Shown here: positions 7,201 to 14,840 of the stretch, piece by piece
How the letters are laid out: every line of letters begins with the position of its first letter
Position numbering within the stretch: the first letter of the stretch is position 1
Position numbers and translations under genes: made by a program
The notes under the pieces: generated by a model
What the model was told of the DNA's origin: nothing
The model's database searches: none
The model's input: the letters and a program-made list of their open reading frames with translations, nothing else
Assembly: GCA_964492185.1 (NCBI GenBank)
Contig: CAZBJH010000011.1
Location: forward strand, 1-47,537
From: JAFGSZ01 sp964492185
GTDB lineage: Bacteria; Bacteroidota; Bacteroidia; Bacteroidales; UBA10428
Direction of reading: 5' to 3'
Length of the DNA stretch: 47,537 nucleotides

Positions 7201-10060
7201 TTGATGCGCTAAGCAGTGTTCCCCCGGAGGGAGCATCAAACCAGTGATTATTCGTTCCCCCGCTACCAATGGTTGCCTGGACAGTAAAGTTATCCGGGCC
7301 GCAATTTTCTACAGGCAGGGTAACAGGTGCATCAGGTACCCGGTGAATATTAACGTTAACCCGTCTGCGAATGCTTTCACATCCTGTTGTATCATTGTAT
7401 GAAGCTACCCAGAATGTCTGACTGGAAGTAAGTACATCCGTGGTATAGTTTTGGTTTGTGCCCAGCAGGTTACCCCCTGTGGCTGCATCGTACCAGTGAT
7501 TTGTATTTCCGTTGATGCCGATCGTAGCGTTAAGTGTTACCCGGCCGGGCCCGCAAAGAGATTCATCACCTGCCGATGGTATGCCCGGCAAGGGTTTAAA
7601 GTAGATGGCCACTGTATCGAAGGTGGGAGGGCATGAGCCACTGCTGATCTTCCATTCGAACAGGTACAGGCCTTCATCTCCCGGGTTGATCCTTGCAATA
7701 GCATTGGGTGTATGCAGGTTCGGTAAAAAGGTAACTGTCCCGGGTCCGCTGACTGTTGACCATGTACCGGTGCCAATACCAGGGTCGTTCGCGTTCATCG
7801 GTACTGTATAGCCACATATTGAATCATCGTTTCCTGCATCTGCAGGTATGGTAGGAACACCAAAATCAATAGTTATCGTATCGCTGGTTACACAACTGTA
7901 ATTAACAATGGTCCATGCCAGTTCATAGACACCTTCATTACCCGGCTGAATTTCAATAGTTGCATTTTCATTATGTATGGAAGGGGCAATGTCGGGCGTT
8001 GTGCCCGAGGGGTTGGTAACGACTGTCCAGGTACCGGTTCCTGCCGATGCCGGATTTGCCCCGAGAGGGGTAGTTATAACATTACACAGGGACTGGTCAA
8101 ATCCTGCAAAGGCCGGGTCAGGGGCTTCATCACGCGTGACAGTGACTTCATCAGAAGATCCGGGGCATATGCCAAAATGGCTGCTGATCTCCCATTGAAG
8201 GGTATTATCACCAAAGCTAAGGTTGGATACAATGGCATTGGGCTGGTCAGGGTCGGCCAGGGTTCCATTGCCGCTCAACACCGTCCACATGCCGCTGCCT
8301 CCGCCGGTAACTGTATTTCCGTTAAGCATTATCCGGCTGGAATCACAAACTCCCCTGTCGGCCCCGGCATTGGCCGGATCGGGAGTAACATCACGAAGGA
8401 TTTCCAGCGTGTCGGTTGTTGTTTCGCAAGCCGAGTAGCGGCTCTCAATGGTCCATACCAGTCCGGTGAATCCGCCGGGCAGGTCATTGATGTTTGCTGA
8501 CGGGCTGGCAGGGTTATTGATCGTTCCGCCGCCACTGATGATGGTCCATGTCCCTTCTCCGTCATTATCGGGTGTGTTTGCATTAAGGACAGCCGAGGTG
8601 TTGTCACAAAATGATTGATCGGTGCCGGCTGATGCAGGCCCCGGCTGCAGGTCGCGGGTGATGATAACCTCGTCAACAGATACACAGGGTCCGTTATGTA
8701 TTGACCATCTGAAGAGGTTGGGCCCGGGATCGAGATCACTTACACGGGTAGCCGGATCGAGGGGGTCGCTTATGACTGCTCCTCCTGTAGTAGTCCAAAT
8801 TCCCTCACCGATTACCGGAATGCTTCCTGACAATGATGTGGTGTCGTTGCATATGGCACGGTCAGCACCGGCATCAGATGGTGGTGTGGGGTTATCAAAA
8901 ATCTCAAAGGAAATTCTGCTCGGTGCACTGGTACATTCACCAATGGTTTCTGTTACCCAGAAAGAATGCTCACCGGCAATACTGTTATCTAAATAGGTAG
9001 GTGGCCCGGTAGGGTCAAATGAATTGCCCGTGTGAACAGGCATGGTAAGACCGGAATCGGCATACCACTGAATATCCCCCCCGGAAGTGGAAAGGGTAAG
9101 ATTAACAGGATTATCGACACAGAATTCAAGTGAAGGATTGGTTATTCTCGGCGGTGTGGTAATGATCTCTATCAGTGCTGTTGTAGTTATGGGGGCATAA
9201 TCGCCGTCTACCGTGTCACCTGCCGGGAGGCTGTCAAAGGGTGTTGCATCATAAGGATTGCAGATGTTCCAGTTGCGCATGGTTATCTCGAAAATATCCC
9301 CGGCAATACCGCCGGCCGGTGCGCTTATCGACCATGATGTCTGGTTCGGGCCATCGGCAGGGATGGGGATTTCAATCACCGGACCGGCAACCTGTGGAGA
9401 TGAACTTCCCGAGGCATCTGTCATCGGATAAGTATTACCAAGCGGATCGGTGACCGTTATCAGCGGTATCCTGTCACCCCCAATGGTTTGTGTTCCGTAG
9501 ATGAACTGAACCCAGCGGGTGAGCCTGTTGGGTTTGTCCGGTTCAACAGCTATATTGCAATTGAATGTTGAATTATCATCAAAAGTAACATCCACAATGT
9601 CATCACCTTCGCAGAACTGTGCAACAACGGGTTCGGTTGTTATCACCGCACCATTCTCATTATCCCGTGCCCATGCGCTGAAGGTTTGCTCCTGCCGGCT
9701 GCTGCTCACACATTGGACACCGTCGTAAATAACATAAGCCTCAGCGGTATAGGAACAATTATCGGCAGGGGGATAAGTATGGGTCTGTGAAGCAGTGAAA
9801 ACGGTGTCTCCCTGTGAAATGCCGGGTACAGTTGTTGTAGCTCCCGTGCCGTCATTCCATACATAAAGTATTTCTACTTTATCGGGATCAACATTAGTTA
9901 TGAATTTGTAGCGAACCTCCATTGTGAGGTCAACAGGTGCACAAAGGCTGTTAGGGCTCTGGCCGCTGTAATTATCGGTTATCAGGCTGCACTGACCACG
10001 GGCAATCTGTTGAAAAAAGATGGACAGAAAGAAAAATGCTATGACTGATCTGACCAGCAT
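4298..10060 (-). CDS. giant SprB-like adhesin with Ig-like and PKD repeats and type B T9SS sorting domain
   Basis: The 1920-residue secreted protein starts with a signal peptide (about residues 1-22, ending ARGQ). An N-terminal module follows to about 310, then an Ig-like unit. Next come about five repeats of 80-90 residues beginning with a [DSN]AG-x-D-x-x-C motif (about 396-820). These are followed by four repeats with CGP...WY/WF-[DN] motifs (about 829-1160) and a set of PKD domains (about 1160-1830). Five of the PKD units show WDFGDG-type signatures near 1448, 1531, 1615, 1698 and 1778. The last 90 residues (IFPNVFRPDS, MIFNRWGELIFE, GWDG, DVYVWKV) form a gliding-motility-associated type B sorting domain. 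It is probably exported by T9SS and held at the cell surface, possibly with the PorP/SprF protein encoded 21 bp downstream. Whether it mediates gliding or adhesion cannot be told. Confidence 0.93.
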   Translation of the reverse strand: MLVRSVIAFFFLSIFFQQIARGQCSLITDNYSGQSPNSLCAPVDLTMEVRYKFITNVDPDKVEILYVWNDGTGATTTVPGISQGDTVFTASQTHTYPPADNCSYTAEAYVIYDGVQCVSSSRQEQTFSAWARDNENGAVITTEPVVAQFCEGDDIVDVTFDDNSTFNCNIAVEPDKPNRLTRWVQFIYGTQTIGGDRIPLITVTDPLGNTYPMTDASGSSSPQVAGPVIEIPIPADGPNQTSWSISAPAGGIAGDIFEITMRNWNICNPYDATPFDSLPAGDTVDGDYAPITTTALIEIITTPPRITNPSLEFCVDNPVNLTLSTSGGDIQWYADSGLTMPVHTGNSFDPTGPPTYLDNSIAGEHSFWVTETIGECTSAPSRISFEIFDNPTPPSDAGADRAICNDTTSLSGSIPVIGEGIWTTTGGAVISDPLDPATRVSDLDPGPNLFRWSIHNGPCVSVDEVIITRDLQPGPASAGTDQSFCDNTSAVLNANTPDNDGEGTWTIISGGGTINNPASPSANINDLPGGFTGLVWTIESRYSACETTTDTLEILRDVTPDPANAGADRGVCDSSRIMLNGNTVTGGGSGMWTVLSGNGTLADPDQPNAIVSNLSFGDNTLQWEISSHFGICPGSSDEVTVTRDEAPDPAFAGFDQSLCNVITTPLGANPASAGTGTWTVVTNPSGTTPDIAPSIHNENATIEIQPGNEGVYELAWTIVNYSCVTSDTITIDFGVPTIPADAGNDDSICGYTVPMNANDPGIGTGTWSTVSGPGTVTFLPNLHTPNAIARINPGDEGLYLFEWKISSGSCPPTFDTVAIYFKPLPGIPSAGDESLCGPGRVTLNATIGINGNTNHWYDAATGGNLLGTNQNYTTDVLTSSQTFWVASYNDTTGCESIRRRVNVNIHRVPDAPVTLPVENCGPDNFTVQATIGSGGTNNHWFDAPSGGTLLSASKNYNTPLITDSANYWVSTFNDTTACESDRTKTSIIIHPVPDMPVANSQSICGPGTLTLNSSIGMNGNRNNWYNSSTGGMLVSNSPAFTTPHTDSTLTYWVSSSDTVTGCESSRREVRAIIHPVPMPPVTSDIDHCGPDSLELMASPGTNGTTVRWYDNLLNGNLLGEDTRFLTPYLSSDAEYWLTSYNDSTQCEGSFTPLHISILPVPGVNPILGAGQAGIGQTNVIYSVAYHEGSTYNWDIPPGINLLLENQNFVILEFPNLGTYNISMQETNSFGCPGPVETRTIQVLEDILFINLNILSGEICAGQPLQINAEASGGTPSYTFEWTGDTAFLNTKGSSDPLFSADAPGNYNLFLRVYDVNGNDATESLAITVHPNPNTSIIYNDTIVCAGDELPLNATVSGGSGNYEQYNWEGDITPLSSTDTRHTVFNSLVNGRYDLLFTVQDDKGCTARDSVSIYNNLPRSMFATDAYPACSPATFSFFNQSEDAVEYHWDFGDGNTTGEPDPTHEFRNTTTSVEYYNVTLTAVSEYGCSHTANKYITIYPNPVTGITTDPLHACNPADVLLSATPGGYTYNWDFGDGNTEEGGYNILHRYTNESGKDTSYFITLITTSFFNCFDTSFAEITVYPSPEAVFEASPEWQMYPDRTVYLDNMTEDANWDYKWYFGDKTISYEKDPGEHFYGEADEYTISLVVKSEHCYDSVSKNIEIVPHPPVARFNPVQPGCMPLTIRFENTSSYSTTFLWEFGDGAVSNKPNPEYTYYEAGKYNIRLKATGPGGTDTYSTINSVYILPNAFFDLAPRHVYVNDEEVHFFNLSDNGDIYEWDFGDGTTSNEFNPTHMYTEEGVYDITLRVWTDKDCFDLYVKQNAVFVEPSGKLIFPNVFRPDSPLKENRVFKPGVMDQVKEYHLMIFNRWGELIFESHDRDIGWDGYVDGKMAKQDVYVWKVEGSYTNGQAFVDSGDVTLLH

Positions 10061-10274
10061 ATGTGTAATAGTTTTGCCCCGGTTGATAAAATGACGGAAT
10101 AATTTGATTAACGGCCCTAATCCAATGGTTTTTTGTTATCAGGTTTATGCGCTCCAAAAAATATCTGATTTTGTAAAAACCACTGATACAATAAGTTAAA
10201 TATATATTCCGCCTAAATTCATTAGATATGTATACGAAATTTTTAGCATTTCGTTTCATTATTTACACTAAGGA

Positions 10275-10361
10275 AACCCTCACCATTAAGAGAGTTTAAA
10301 ATATGAGGTACAAAGATAACAGGACATAAATATTTTTATAACCAGGTTATTGGTGAGGGTT
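10275..10361. repeat. inverted repeat (AACCCTCACCA ends)
   Basis: AACCCTCACCATTAA near 10275 is matched by TTATTGGTGAGGGTT near 10347-10361, with 14 of 15 positions complementary and about 57 bp between. It could be a degenerate mobile element or a structured leader of the adhesin mRNA. Only one copy was seen in the window. Confidence 0.5.
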
Positions 10362-10380
10362 ACTCATAATAATAATAATA

Positions 10381-10437
10381 ATTTATAAGGTATTCGTGAG
10401 CTCCCTTCGGTCGGTTCACCGAGCACCTTATTAAATT
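10381..10437. repeat. long imperfect hairpin
   Basis: AATTTATAAGGT and ACCTTATTAAATT pair around an inner GCTC/GAGC step and a loop rich in CGGTCGG, giving a stem of about 12 bp with a one-base bulge. There is no T-run on either side, so a terminator role is not supported. It lies close to the AACCCTCACCA inverted repeat. Confidence 0.45.
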
Positions 10438-10568
10438 ATTAATTTGCGAGGTAACAAATACCACGAGCATTGATTAAAGGATTAATAATTTGTAAACTAG
10501 AACATTAATTATATTATATACATATGAAACAATGAGGGGAAATATGAATAATGCAGGCTAAAAAACAA

Positions 10569-10600
10569 ATGCACGAATAAAGTGAATTATTCGTGCATTC
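10569..10600 (-). terminator. intrinsic terminator of the small T9SS protein gene
   Basis: ATGCACGAATAA and TTATTCGTGCAT form a perfect 12-bp stem around a 6-base loop. Read on the minus strand the stem is followed by TTTGTTTTTT, the expected T-rich tail. It lies 26 bp past the stop codon of the minus-strand gene at 10626. Confidence 0.85.
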
Positions 10601-10625
10601 CCAGTTCGTATTAAAGATCAAAAGA

Positions 10626-10988
10626 TTATTTCACCAATAATTTTTCCGTATGTGTCTTTGTTTTGCTTAACCGGACCTTTACAATATAAATACCTTTTTC
10701 AATTTCATCCAGTTGAAGGATGACTTTATTCTCCCCTTCGTATTCTTTATTGAATACACTCTTTCCAACAATACTGAGTATCTCTATATTGTAAAATCCT
10801 GCTTCGGAAATGATCGTGATCATATTATCCGTAACAGGGTTAGGAAAAACCGATATTTTTAGTTCGGGCTGAGAGGTGGCTTCATTTTTGAAGATCTGAT
10901 CTGTTCTTTTGGAACTATCATCCTGTGCAACAGTTAGTGCAATGTTATAAGTTGCTAATATGCTGATAATTAGTATAATTTTGTTCAT
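10626..10988 (-). CDS. small secreted protein consisting almost only of a type A T9SS sorting domain
   Basis: The 120-residue product has a signal peptide (about residues 1-21, ending TVAQ), a polar linker of roughly 23 residues, and then a complete type A sorting domain. The domain's motifs are VFPNPVTDN at about 48-56, then YNIEILSIVGKSVF, IYIVKV and the C-terminal KLLVK. In this family the domain directs export by T9SS and is normally the tail of a much larger enzyme or adhesin. No catalytic or binding domain is present, so the gene could be a remnant of a larger cargo gene or a genuine mini-cargo. It has its own intrinsic terminator and an intact reading frame with a clear ATG, which favours an expressed gene. 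Its function is unknown. Confidence 0.8.
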   Translation of the reverse strand: MNKIILIISILATYNIALTVAQDDSSKRTDQIFKNEATSQPELKISVFPNPVTDNMITIISEAGFYNIEILSIVGKSVFNKEYEGENKVILQLDEIEKGIYIVKVRLSKTKTHTEKLLVK

Positions 10989-11189
10989 TTGTTTAAGATT
11001 TAATAATAAAATGAAAACAGATTAACTGATAAACTTTTGTGACTCTTACCTTTTATTTTATTGTAAGAGATGTTACAAATATCATACCTAACAGATGTAC
11101 GAAAAAAAAAGAATAATGTTTGTTATTTAATAATTGTGTTTTTGGCCTGTATTTAAATAATGCATGTTGCATCCGGTTTCCCTGTTTTT

Positions 11190-11513
11190 TTATAGCATTC
11201 CAAGTTCCAGTAAGGCTTCTTCCGACATCATGGACTGATCCCAGGGCGGGTCAAAAACCAGGTTCACATCGGTTTCCTTTACACCTTTAACAGAACTTAC
11301 CCGGGTTTTTACATCAAGAAGAATATCATCGGCGATGGGACAATTGGGGGCGGTAAGTGTCATGGTGATCTTCACCCTGTTTTCATCATCAATATCTATA
11401 TCATATATGAGGCCGAGATCATAAATATTAACAGGGATCTCCGGGTCAAATATATTTTTCAGTGTCTTAACAATTTCTGCTTCCAGGTGCAGCATTTCTT
11501 TTTTATCTTCCAT
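11190..11513 (-). CDS. sufT: SufT/MIP18-like Fe-S cluster assembly factor (DUF59)
   Basis: This small cytoplasmic protein of the DUF59/MIP18 family helps Fe-S cluster maturation and carriage. The family core is visible as DPEIPVNIYDLGLIY, followed by MTLTAPNCPIAD with the conserved cysteine, and by the C-terminal VFDPPWDQSMMSEEA segment. The start is placed at ATG 11513 (MEDKKEML), giving 107 residues. The frame extends four codons further to a TTG, which is unlikely. It is the last gene of the suf operon, 18 bp after sufE, and this position supports the SufT name over the related PaaD proteins of phenylacetate degradation. Confidence 0.85.
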   Translation of the reverse strand: MEDKKEMLHLEAEIVKTLKNIFDPEIPVNIYDLGLIYDIDIDDENRVKITMTLTAPNCPIADDILLDVKTRVSSVKGVKETDVNLVFDPPWDQSMMSEEALLELGML

Positions 11514-11531
11514 GATACAAATCAATTAAGT

Positions 11532-11981
11532 TTATGATTTTGTCATTTTGGAATGATATGCCAGTGCATATAATTTTATTTGTTTCAGCATTGCAAGTAA
11601 ACCGTTTGAGCGTGTTGGCGAAAGGTTTTGCCGCAACCCTATCTCATCGATAAAGTACAGATCGGCATTCATGATCTCTTCGGGTTTCCTGTTTGATAAC
11701 ACACGGATCAGCAAAGCGATGATCCCTTTAGTGATGATCGCGTCGCTGTCTGCCGAAAGCCTTATCACACCTTTGCTTTCATCAAATCCGGCATTTAGCC
11801 ATACTTTTGACTGGCAACCGTTGATCAGGTATTCATTGTTTTTGAACTTTTCATCAATGAGGGGGAGATCTTTGCTCAATTCAATAAGGTAATTGTACCT
11901 GTCCATCCAGTCATCATACATCCGGAATTCTTCAATAATCTCGTCCTGTACTTCCTTGAGTGATTTATTTGTATCTGTCAT
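11532..11981 (-). CDS. sufE: cysteine desulfuration protein SufE
   Basis: SufE accepts persulfide sulfur from SufS and passes it to the SufBCD scaffold. The 149-residue protein has the conserved NGCQSKVW motif, with the acceptor cysteine at about residue 56. It also has the SDAIITKGIIALLIRVLSNR helix and a C-terminal SPTRSNGLLAML segment, all typical of the family at normal length. Its ATG overlaps the sufS stop codon by 4 bp (ATGA), so translational coupling with its partner enzyme is likely. Confidence 0.95.
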   Translation of the reverse strand: MTDTNKSLKEVQDEIIEEFRMYDDWMDRYNYLIELSKDLPLIDEKFKNNEYLINGCQSKVWLNAGFDESKGVIRLSADSDAIITKGIIALLIRVLSNRKPEEIMNADLYFIDEIGLRQNLSPTRSNGLLAMLKQIKLYALAYHSKMTKS

Positions 11982-13258
11982 AAAAACATTTGTTTTGTCC
12001 GTTCAATGCCTTCACACAGCAGGTCAATATCTTCCCTTGTATTATATAAACCGATAGATGCCCGTATTGTTCCGTCAATATGATAATGCTGCATGACCGG
12101 TTGTGTGCAATGTGTACCGGTTCGTACTGCTATCCCCATCTTGTCAAGGACCATGCCGGCATCGTATTGATGAATACCGTTAATCAGGAATGACAGGATG
12201 GATGTTTTATGTTTTGCTTTCCCATAGAGGGTGATACCTCCTGAATTTTCAATTTTTTGGGTGGCGTATGATAACAGTTCTTTTTCATGAGCTGCAATAT
12301 TTTCAATGCCCAGCTCGCTGATATAAAGAAGGGCTTCGTTAAGGCCTATTGCACCGATATAATTGGTGGTCCCGGCTTCAAATTTAAACGGCAGCTTATT
12401 GTAGGTTGTTTTCGCGAAAGTTACAACATCTACCATATCACCACCCCCCTGAAAAGGAGGAAGTTCATCGAGCCATTTCTCTTTAGCATAGAGAACACCG
12501 ATACCTGTCGGGCCGTATACCTTATGACCTGAGAAAGCAAAGAAGTCACAATCAAGTTGCTGCACGTCAATGGGAAGGTGCTGGACTGCCTGTGCACCAT
12601 CGACCAGAACGGGAATTGCCCTTTCATGTGCTTTTTTTATGATCTCTTGCACAGGATTGACGGTACCAAGTGAGTTGGATACATAAACAACAGCAATCAT
12701 CCTTGTTTTTTCCGTGATCAACTGGTTAAGTTTTTCGATCATCAGTGTTCCCGAATCATCGAAAGGCAGGACTTTAAGTTTTGCTTTTTTCCGCTCACAT
12801 ACCATTTGCCAGGGAACGATATTGGCATGATGCTCCATTTCGGTGAGAATTATCTCATCACCTTCATTCAGATATTTTTCACCGAATGAATAGGCTACTC
12901 CATTAATTGAACCGGTGGTGCCGCTGGTAAATATTATCTCGTGGGAGTGTTCGGCATTAAGGAATTTCTGCACGGTTTCACGTGCTTCTTCATATTCCAC
13001 TGTTGCCTGTTCACTCAGAAAATGGACTCCCCTGTGAATGCTGCTGTTAAGTGTCGAATGAAAACGGTTAATACCTTCAATGACAACAAGAGGTTTTTGT
13101 GTTGTTGCACCATTGTCAAGATAAACCAGGGGTTTGTTATAAACCATCTGGTTAAGTATGGGGAAATCTTTTCTGACCTTTTCTATATTGAATTTCAATG
13201 TTATATGACTTTTAGCAGGAATTATATTTTTGTTCCCTTTTTTTATTTCTTTTTGCAA
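11978..13258 (-). CDS. sufS: cysteine desulfurase SufS
   Basis: This PLP enzyme takes sulfur from cysteine to form a persulfide for Fe-S assembly. Motifs include VYLDNGATTQKP, TSGTTGSING, EMEHHANIVPW, DGAQAVQH, FAFSGHKVYGPTG (PLP lysine about residue 246) and VRTGTHCTQPVM (catalytic cysteine about 384). No ATG begins the reading frame upstream of the conserved NIEKVRKDFPIL start. The candidates are TTG 13258 (426 residues, listed here) and TTG 13198 (406 residues, closest to the usual family length). An out-of-frame ATG at 13268 followed by an A7 run means a small indel could also explain this. It lies 61 bp after sufD and overlaps sufE by 4 bp. Confidence 0.92.
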   Translation of the reverse strand: MQKEIKKGNKNIIPAKSHITLKFNIEKVRKDFPILNQMVYNKPLVYLDNGATTQKPLVVIEGINRFHSTLNSSIHRGVHFLSEQATVEYEEARETVQKFLNAEHSHEIIFTSGTTGSINGVAYSFGEKYLNEGDEIILTEMEHHANIVPWQMVCERKKAKLKVLPFDDSGTLMIEKLNQLITEKTRMIAVVYVSNSLGTVNPVQEIIKKAHERAIPVLVDGAQAVQHLPIDVQQLDCDFFAFSGHKVYGPTGIGVLYAKEKWLDELPPFQGGGDMVDVVTFAKTTYNKLPFKFEAGTTNYIGAIGLNEALLYISELGIENIAAHEKELLSYATQKIENSGGITLYGKAKHKTSILSFLINGIHQYDAGMVLDKMGIAVRTGTHCTQPVMQHYHIDGTIRASIGLYNTREDIDLLCEGIERTKQMFL

Positions 13259-13319
13259 AGCTATGCATTTTTTCAGGTCGAATACCGAAATACCCTGAAC
13301 AAAGGAACAGGGTATTTTG

Positions 13320-14678
13320 CTAACCGCATTTTACATTACAATTATTGCATCGCGACAACTCTCCCCGTAATCGCTTTTCAACCAAATCCGTTATCCTTTC
13401 TTTCAGAGGATCAATCGTGATATGTTCAATTATCTCGTTGGCAAATGCATACATCAAAAGGAGCCTGGCTTCATGCTTACCGATACCGCGTGTTTGAATG
13501 TAAAACATGGCTTCATTATCCAGTTGCCCTGCTGTTGCACCGTGACTGCATTTCACATCATCGGCATAAATCTCAAGCTGGGGTTTTGAATTCATGCGTG
13601 CATTCTTTGAGAGCAGTATATTATTATTTCGCTGGTATGCCATTGTTTTTTGAGCATCTTTAGCCACATATATTTTACCATTAAAAGCTCCCGTGGCTTC
13701 ATCATCAAGGATCCCCTTAAACAGCTGGTTGCTGGTACAATGGGGTTTAAGATGCCGGATCTCGGTATAGCTCGCGATATGCTGATGATCATCGCATAAA
13801 AACAGTCCCGCAGTATGGTTATCACATCCGGCGCCGTTAAGTGTGACATATACATTGTTACGGATCAAACCGCCATGAAGGGAGATGGCATTGGATGTTA
13901 CTTTACTGTTCTTTTCCTGGTGTACAAAGATATTTGATAACTGTGTTGATTTGCTGTTTTCATTCTGGACCCTGGTGTAATCCACGATACTGTTTTCAGC
14001 AGCATAGGTCTCGGTTACCGAGTTGGTAAGATAGCCCCTGTGTGTAAGGGTGTGGTCACACACAACTATTTTGACTTTGGCACTTTTTTCTGTTACGATC
14101 AGGTTACGGTTATTGACCCGCAGGTTCCTGTTCGAATAACAGAGATTAATGATCTGGATAGGTTTATCCGGAACAGTGTTCTTATCCACATGAATGAATA
14201 CACCATCCTGTGTGAACAGGGTATTCAGGGCAGCCAGACTTTCAGTATCCGTTTCGGCGTATTTCCCATAGTGTTTTTCAAAGATATCAGGATGTTTCCG
14301 GGCACCCTCGGAAAGACTGGATATGGTAACTCCTTCGGGAAGGTCCGGAAATTCGTTCAGATGATAGTAAAACCCGTTCAATATCAGTACAACGTGTGTA
14401 TCCAGTTCGGGAACATCACATTTGAAAATATCTGAAAGGTTAACGCTGTATTTCTCAGGAGATAGTACCGGGGTGTATTTACCCTTAAAATAGGATTCAA
14501 GGTTTGTATATTTATACGATTCGTTTTTTTTGGTGGGTAAACCGAGCTTTTTGAAGGTGTCAAATGCTTTAGGCCGGTATGCATTGAGGATTTCCGGACT
14601 GTCTTTCCTGATGGTGTCCGAATTTTTGGAATATAGTTCTATAAGCTCTTCCGATAATTTGTTTAATGTATCCTGCAT
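13320..14678 (-). CDS. sufD: Fe-S cluster assembly scaffold protein SufD
   Basis: SufD is the SufB paralogue that completes the SufBC2D scaffold. The 452-residue protein has an N-terminal helical part, the RPKAFDTFKKLGLPTKKNESYKYTN segment, and a beta-helical core. The typical C-terminal signature includes KCSHGATAGQLDNEAMFYIQTRGI followed by EARLLLMYAFANEII. It ends CNNCNVKCG, a short cysteine-rich tail whose role is not clear. ATG 14678 lies 19 bp downstream of a MITE-like element that separates sufD from sufC. The position between sufC and sufS fits a canonical suf operon. Confidence 0.93.
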   Translation of the reverse strand: MQDTLNKLSEELIELYSKNSDTIRKDSPEILNAYRPKAFDTFKKLGLPTKKNESYKYTNLESYFKGKYTPVLSPEKYSVNLSDIFKCDVPELDTHVVLILNGFYYHLNEFPDLPEGVTISSLSEGARKHPDIFEKHYGKYAETDTESLAALNTLFTQDGVFIHVDKNTVPDKPIQIINLCYSNRNLRVNNRNLIVTEKSAKVKIVVCDHTLTHRGYLTNSVTETYAAENSIVDYTRVQNENSKSTQLSNIFVHQEKNSKVTSNAISLHGGLIRNNVYVTLNGAGCDNHTAGLFLCDDHQHIASYTEIRHLKPHCTSNQLFKGILDDEATGAFNGKIYVAKDAQKTMAYQRNNNILLSKNARMNSKPQLEIYADDVKCSHGATAGQLDNEAMFYIQTRGIGKHEARLLLMYAFANEIIEHITIDPLKERITDLVEKRLRGELSRCNNCNVKCG

Positions 14679-14697
14679 CGATATATTCTTACTTTAG

Positions 14698-14836
14698 TGT
14701 TTGTCAATATACTTAAAGTGTTTGTTCAGAATGTTCGGGATAAAGGCGTGCAAAAATTTTAAACCGCAGTATACTAAGGTATTCGAGGATTTAAAATTTT
14801 AGCAACAACTCAGATATCGGACATTATGGACAGACA
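14698..14836 (+). mobile_element. MITE-like element, 139-bp class, inside the suf operon
   Basis: The ends are TGTTTGTCAATATACT and TTATGGACAGACA. A second end copy, TGTTTGTTCAGAATG, lies just inside the left end and pairs with the right end. The centre contains a perfect AAAATTTTAAA/TTTAAAATTTT inverted repeat around GTATACT. The element fills the gap between the sufC stop (14841) and the sufD start (14678). Its flanks (TACTTTAG, CTGCTTAT) are less similar to each other than in other copies, suggesting an older insertion. Confidence 0.75.
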
Positions 14837-14840
14837 CTGC

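Larger units (their letters stand above)
10061..10625. other. 565-bp intergenic region with nested inverted repeats
   Basis: No gene is visible between the adhesin start and the small T9SS protein. It holds an ACGAAAT/ATTTCGT hairpin at 10234-10254 and a 15-bp inverted repeat (AACCCTCACCATTAA with TTATTGGTGAGGGTT) spanning about 10275-10361. It also holds a GC-containing hairpin at about 10381-10437, the sequence ATGAATAATGCAGG at 10544-10557 (also at 2465), and an intrinsic terminator at 10569-10600. The adhesin promoter must lie here, but no clear TAnnTTTG box was found. Confidence 0.6.

Noticed and set aside
7973..8500. Plus-strand 175-codon frame inside the adhesin gene
   Set aside because: It is antisense to the repetitive adhesin coding sequence, which has signal peptide, repeat and sorting-domain evidence. 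The antisense product has no family features.
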